A stretch of DNA of 64,000 nt from Rhodocollybia butyracea (lineage: Eukaryota > Basidiomycota > Agaricomycetes > Agaricales > Omphalotaceae), in the NCBI GenBank assembly GCA_015501585.1, contig JADNRY010000083.1, positions 62,001 through 126,000 of the forward strand, written 5' to 3'. This document shows, piece after piece, positions 59,265 through 64,000 of the stretch (its first letter is position 1; each line of letters begins with the position of its first letter). Under the pieces are notes generated by a model, which was given only the letters and a program-made list of their open reading frames with translations, searched no databases and was not told the DNA's origin. The translations under genes were made by a program, and so were the position numbers.

Positions 59265-59517
59265 TATAACGTGCCCTATGGGCAAAGTCCTTAAGAACAC
59301 CAGTGAACACAACAAATAGGATACTATTGTGTGTATGACGGTGTAAAAGACTAACCAGACTCTTAAGTAATCGTACGATACTTATAGTAATGGATTTATT
59401 ATATAATTAATAATAAATAGAATGATAAGATAGACTGTTTGGTCTATCGGCGGCGTCTAGGATGACCGTATCACCGGATATGGTCAGTGGTGATTATGGA
59501 GAGGCAGAGGCGTTACA
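59265..59517 (-). repeat. 3' LTR of the second gag-only element
   Basis: 253 bp; minus strand starts TGTAACGCCTCTGCC at 59517 and ends CGTTATA at 59265. Aligns throughout with 25684-25936. Confidence 0.93.
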
Positions 59518-59803
59518 CCCTCCCCCACCAGATTAACATCAGGGATGTGAATTGAAAATGGTAATGACATCATCACCATCCAAACCCTAAGTAATTTGGT
59601 TTAACATAGAATGATCCCGCATCAAGTACGGGATTTAATTGATGCGGCGCATCAGATTTTCGGACTTGTCCAAATGTTCAATGCACAGACTCGGAAGTTT
59701 CCGAGTAGTGCTTGAGGGGGATTCTCAGTGAGAATCTGACTTGAGAATAAGTAGCAATGCCCAGGTAAGGCATATTACCTGGGCGTCTGAATCCAATAAT
59801 AAT

Positions 59804-61500
59804 TTATTTGGAAGGTTTATCCTTTCCGATTTTTAAGGAGGTCTTCTCCTCAATAGACTCAAGAACATATCCAATGTTCTCAGTATCTGATTCATCGGGG
59901 TATTCTGATGATTGTTCGTCATCTCTATTCCTAGATGAGACATAATAGTTAGTGAGGGCCGTGTGGCCCTCAATGCGCGCGACGGCTCTGACCATCACTT
60001 CTAATTTGGCATACTCCGGAACGATCCCCTCGTTCGTGAGTTGCCTGATAATATTGAAGGGTAATCCCTCAATGAACCATTTCTGCATTGTTGCATCATC
60101 CGGTGTTTGGAGCATCCGTGATGCCCATTGTGTAAGTGAGGATTAATAATCCCTCACACTCGTATCGGGTGAGTACTCAATAAGGTCAAACTGCCATGCA
60201 GCTTGATGAATGGTCGTTGCTTGGATGCAACCATCAAAGACACCAATACTGGCGCCTTCAAATGTCCACTTAAGGACAGTGCGGTGTATACCAGCGACTT
60301 TGTTGTTATACCAGTCAAGGGCTTTGCCCTGTAGAAACATGCCAAGCACAGCAGTCCATGTAGCATCATAATTGTCACCGCACATGCGGTTGACTACCAT
60401 CCATTGGAGAAGTGACATTAGCCACCACTTGAAGACATTGACATCCGGAGATCTGTCATAGACCTCCGGAGATGGAACTTTAAGAGCTTTACAGCTCTCA
60501 ATGGGAGGGATAGGATTCCCTACCTTATCTCAAATTTGTTTACGGTACACTTTGAGTACCTTGTGTTTCCATTGGGAACGACATTCATCGTCACCTGTTG
60601 TTTCTTGCATCTTAGATGCAAGTGAGCGCAGTAATTTACACTGCTCATTTTTAGTAATTTTACCCTTGCGGTTAGCAAATTTGTCTAGCCAAGGGGCATT
60701 AGACGATGAGTCAGTATTTGACTCAGTGTCACTTGGGTCCGATGATTCATCTGACCACAGGCTGCGTTTGCGTCCTTTGGATTTAGCACTCTTGTGCTTC
60801 CTCCCCCCTTCATGGGATTTTTTGCTAGGTGCTTTTGCTCCAGCATTATTGCTTGGTCCTGGAAAGGACTCAGCAGGTGGAATGTAAAATCGATCCCAGA
60901 TTTCTCTAGGAGTAGTCAATTTATCAACGGGTATTCCGTCGACATTATATCCCACCATTTGGTCGGGAACCCCAGATGGAGCAAATCCGAAATCTCGGAG
61001 ACTGGTGTTATGTTGGCATTGAATCGCTATGCGACTCATCCAATCTTTAGCTACTCCCAACGGAAGCGGCTGTGGTTGCAACTCTGCCGATACCATTGGT
61101 ACTGGCATTGAACTTGGCCCTGGCGCATTGCTGGGCGGCAATCTGGGCAGTCTTACGGTAGTGTGTACTACCGGAGGGGCAACACTTTGTGTTGCCGGGG
61201 TGATGGGTATGGTAGTAGGAACTGCCGGAAGGGTACCACGTTGCGGTCCCATACTGGATTGATTTCCAGTAATGTTCAGTACAACTACCGGAGATTGGGT
61301 ACCACTGGCGCCCTTGCAGTAGGTAAGTACATTGTACTTTCCTTTGGTGGTATTGCTACTACCTGATCAAAGTTATGAGGTAACTTCGGTTCATTGTTAA
61401 TGTTCACTGCACTTTGCGGTGAGCAAGATTTGGTCACCGGTAATGTCCTGGGACCTCGCAGTGTCAGAGACGCTGCCTCTGCATTGGGACTCTGTCTCAT
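59804..61500 (-). pseudogene. gag: gag-like protein of the second hairpin element
   Basis: Open from about 61500 to a TGA at 60532-60530, where the other copy has CGA (24613-24615). It is then open to a TAA at 60145-60143 (TAT in the other copy), then from 60115 to 59804. It keeps the bases whose gain or loss shifts the frame in the first copy (KHKSAKSKGRKR and NEGIVPEYAKLEV read through). Domains as in the first copy. Confidence 0.85.
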
Positions 61501-61505
61501 GCCGG

Positions 61506-61660
61506 AGGGTAGGGGAAATTTCCAGAGAGTGGAAATGTCCAGAGTATGGAAATTTCCAGGGGGTAGGGAAATTTTCAGGGGGGGGGGGAATTTCCAGAGG
61601 GGTGGAAGTTTCCAGAGAGTGGAAGTTTCCAAGGGTGGTGGAAATTCCCAGAAGCTGATA
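61506..61660. repeat. purine-rich minisatellite GGAAATTTCCAGAGAGT
   Basis: Six or so degenerate units of about 17-30 bases with palindromic cores (GGAAATTTCC) and a G11 run near 61578. It sits exactly at the truncation point of the second gag-only element. Confidence 0.75.
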
Positions 61661-62970
61661 AATTGAAGTGCTTGACAGGTATTATAATTTCGCATTTGGT
61701 GAGGTCATGTGACTGGTCCATTGCAGCTTTCGAGCAGCTGGACAAAAATACCTTATTTACAAGCCTGTCTTGGCAATTTTGGGTATGCAATCAATTGCTA
61801 GCCCAAAAAAGACTATACATAATGTATTAATATTTGAGCACTACTCCGAGGTAGATTAGGCACCATAAGGGGATGGATTGCATCGAAAAATCTAGATGAC
61901 GTCCAGTCAAAGCTGGCTGAGTATTACCAAATTGGGTAATGCCATCAAAACAGTAAAAGCAGCCTAAAAGCCTGCTTTTACATGGATATCCTGCTCTGTA
62001 AGAGTGTATATAGTATCTTTACTTATATAAGAGGTCCCTGAAGCAAGATTACAGCAATAGCTTCAGTGAAAGCTGTTTTATTACCATATTTAGAATGCCA
62101 GCAAAGCGGTCTAGAAGCTTGTTTATGCATGGGGATTCTACCTAATAACAGTCTATACAGTGTTTATAGATGTACAGTAGATACCTAAAGCAAAATTGAA
62201 GCAGATATATGGTGTAATAGTAGCACTGCTTCGATGTTTGGGTCTGTGGCTGTGTTGTAAAAAAAAAAATTGAAATAAAAGTAGGGATGTTTAATATACT
62301 GGTTGTACAGGCATGTTTTGTACATAGTATATATACACCTGAAGCAAAATTAGAGCATTCTATGGAGAGCATAACATGTAATTGCCAGCTCTAGGCCTGA
62401 GGAGGTCAAAGCTGTATGACCAAATAGGGAAATATATGATTAAATACAGGTGGTGTTGAGTTGAAGTTGGGCTCAATAATGACATGGCCTCTCAAGGACT
62501 GGGGTCAGGAATAGATATCTGGGTACTGTAGTATAGTAGCCTCGCCCTCCATGGGTTATATTTGGCAATATGGGGGCAGGAACAAGTACATGGAGTGATC
62601 ATCAAAATTCGCCTTTTTGAGGGATAAAATACTAATACTGAGTGCCTAAGCACAGGTAAGGCCTCAAAACATGGGAGGTATAGTCTTCTACATGGTATAC
62701 ACTTGATATATGTCCAACAACAATTAATATGGCGCCAGAGGCGATGGTATTCACTGATCTTTATTCAGGAATTAGCATATAATATTATGGCCTTGAGAGA
62801 AGCCAGGAGGCTAAGATGCTGTATATAGGATCTACTACATAGTACTAAGCTTTGCCATATGCAAGAACGATTTATACATGGCCTGAAGCGATGGTATTCC
62901 CTGATCTTTATGGATTTTGCCAAAAAATGCGATCTTCAGGAAATAAAACATGAATAGCATGAAGTGGATT
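61661..62970. other. decayed repeats, no gene
   Basis: Three loosely related segments share CCTGAAGCAA(A/G)ATT-type sequence (near 62038, 62187 and 62340), and two share GGCGATGGTATTC(A/C)CTGATC or a close variant (near 62742 and 62890). These look like old tandem or dispersed repeats. No coding potential. Confidence 0.45.
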
Positions 62971-62977
62971 CTCTAGC

Positions 62978-64000
62978 CACCCACTGCTGCTGCTTAGCTT
63001 TTCTTGAGGACTATGTACATATGTGAATAGCAACCAGCCTTAAGATCCCCACTGGTTGGTCGAGCTAGATTATCTAGCCATCCAACCTCTTGCCACTTTT
63101 CCCAGCCAGCAAAGTGATTGTGAAGAGCCACTGAGCATTTTCCCAGTGACCAGAGTGACTGTAAAGAGCTACCAAACACTCTGTAGCTTTCCTGTGGCCA
63201 ACCCTATTAATTATACAGTTCAGACCTCTGCTTTGCAATGCAATGTTCAGCTAGATTCTCTAGCTACCCAGTGCAGTCTGCCACTGCTTAACTTTTCTTG
63301 AGGACTATTTACATATGTGAAAAGAAACCAACCCTAAGGTCACCGCTGGTTGATGGAGCTAGACTTTCTAGCCACTCAGCTTCAGGCCACTTTTTCATTA
63401 TCCAGTCCTGGCCCCTGCTTTGCAACCCCACTTTTAGCTAGATTCTCTAGCCACCCACTGCTGCTGCTTAACTTTCCTTGAGGACTATGTACATATGTGA
63501 ATAGCAACCAGCCTTAAGATCCCCGCTGGTTGGTCTAGCTAGATTATCTAGCCATCCAACCTCTTGCCACTTTTCCCAGCCAGCAAAGTGTTGTAAATAC
63601 TCGGCGCAGGGAACTGAATAATCCGTGAGGCTTGAGAGATAGAAGAGAACTGGATAACTACTTTAGATACTGGCTTTGGAGAGAGCCTTATATACTGTAC
63701 ATACTGTATAATATTGCTAATACAATGAGTAAGGATACGGACATATGAACATACCAATCCGGCTACCTAATCTCCGGAGTTGCCACATCGGCAATATACA
63801 ACACAAAGTGATTGTGAAGAGCCACTGAGCATTTTCGCAGCCACCAGATTGATTGTAAAAGAGCTGCCAAACACTCTGTAGCTTTCCTGTGGCCAACCCT
63901 ATTAATTATACAGTTCAGACCTCTGCTTTGCAATGCAATGTTCAGCTAGATTCTCTAGCTACCCAGTGCAGTCTGCCACTGCTTAACTTTTCTTGAGGAC
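62978..64000. repeat. tandem higher-order repeat, about 474-bp period
   Basis: Unit A (about 285 bp) starts at 62978 and 63452 with CCACCCACTGCTGCTGCTTA. The related unit B (about 189 bp) starts at 63263 and 63959 with CTACCCAGTGCAGTCTGCC. The order A-B-A-B continues past the window end. The second A is interrupted by a solo LTR. Units include GCTAGATTCTCTAGC-like palindromes. Confidence 0.8.
63589..63803. mobile_element. solo LTR, TGTTGTA..TACAACA, with 5-bp TSD
   Basis: 215 bp with terminal inverted repeats TGTTGTA/TACAACA and target duplication CAAAG at 63584-63588 and 63804-63808. The empty site is visible in the first repeat unit near 63107, which proves the insertion. Copia-type LTR is likely from the TGTTG start. 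Confidence 0.9.

Larger units (their letters stand above)
59265..61505 (-). mobile_element. second gag-only hairpin element, 5'-truncated
   Basis: Full 253-bp LTR at 59265-59517, then internal sequence homologous to 23.64-25.68 kb. The homology stops abruptly near 61505, where a minisatellite begins; the 5' LTR and about 1 kb are missing. Divergence from the first copy is visible but modest. Many of the same hairpins are kept, for example GCCCAGGTAA/TTACCTGGGC near 59759-59784. Confidence 0.9.

Overview
The window looks like repeat-rich DNA from a basidiomycete fungus, probably an Agaricomycete. Introns are about 50 bp with GT..AG ends. There are F-box/LRR paralogues, a DUF4246-type gene, an atypical protein kinase and fungal Ty1/copia, Ty3/gypsy and hAT-type elements. 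No rRNA gene, functional tRNA gene, CRISPR array or bacterial operon is visible.

Layout. 1-3.7 kb: 3' part of a plus-strand copia element. 4.8-6.3 kb: kinase-like gene with a broken frame. 6.94-12.14 kb: full-length minus-strand copia element with a half-tRNA primer site. 14.2-20.8 kb: host block with a decayed DUF4246 copy, a DUF4246 gene (minus) diverging from an F-box gene (plus), and a 170-residue orphan gene. 21.6-36.2 kb: three F-box/LRR paralogues, each broken differently, around a seven-TM-like gene (minus) and a deleted duplicate of the DUF4246/F-box block. 37.6 kb: 5' end of a secreted phospholipase C-type gene, cut by a giant element. 37.8-56.1 kb: giant gypsy element (about 18.3 kb, LTRs 1,783 bp), coding on the minus strand, with two intact multi-intron genes on the opposite strand. 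56.1-58.7 kb: minisatellite, hAT-type MITE and an LTR remnant. 59.3-61.5 kb: second copy of a gag-only, hairpin-rich element. 61.5-64 kb: simple and tandem repeats with a solo LTR.

Two elements stand out. The gag-only LTR element (22,599-25,936, and a truncated copy at 59,265-61,505) is packed end to end with short perfect inverted repeats, each of different sequence, including inside its gag reading frame. The giant gypsy element has ruined gag-pol, yet its two antisense genes (827 and 446 codons, 12 introns) read cleanly. A CpG-to-TpG/CpA pattern separates repeat copies and accounts for many nonsense codons, which suggests methylated, silenced repeats.

All calls were made by eye from sequence. 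Family names rest on motif recognition, without any database search.
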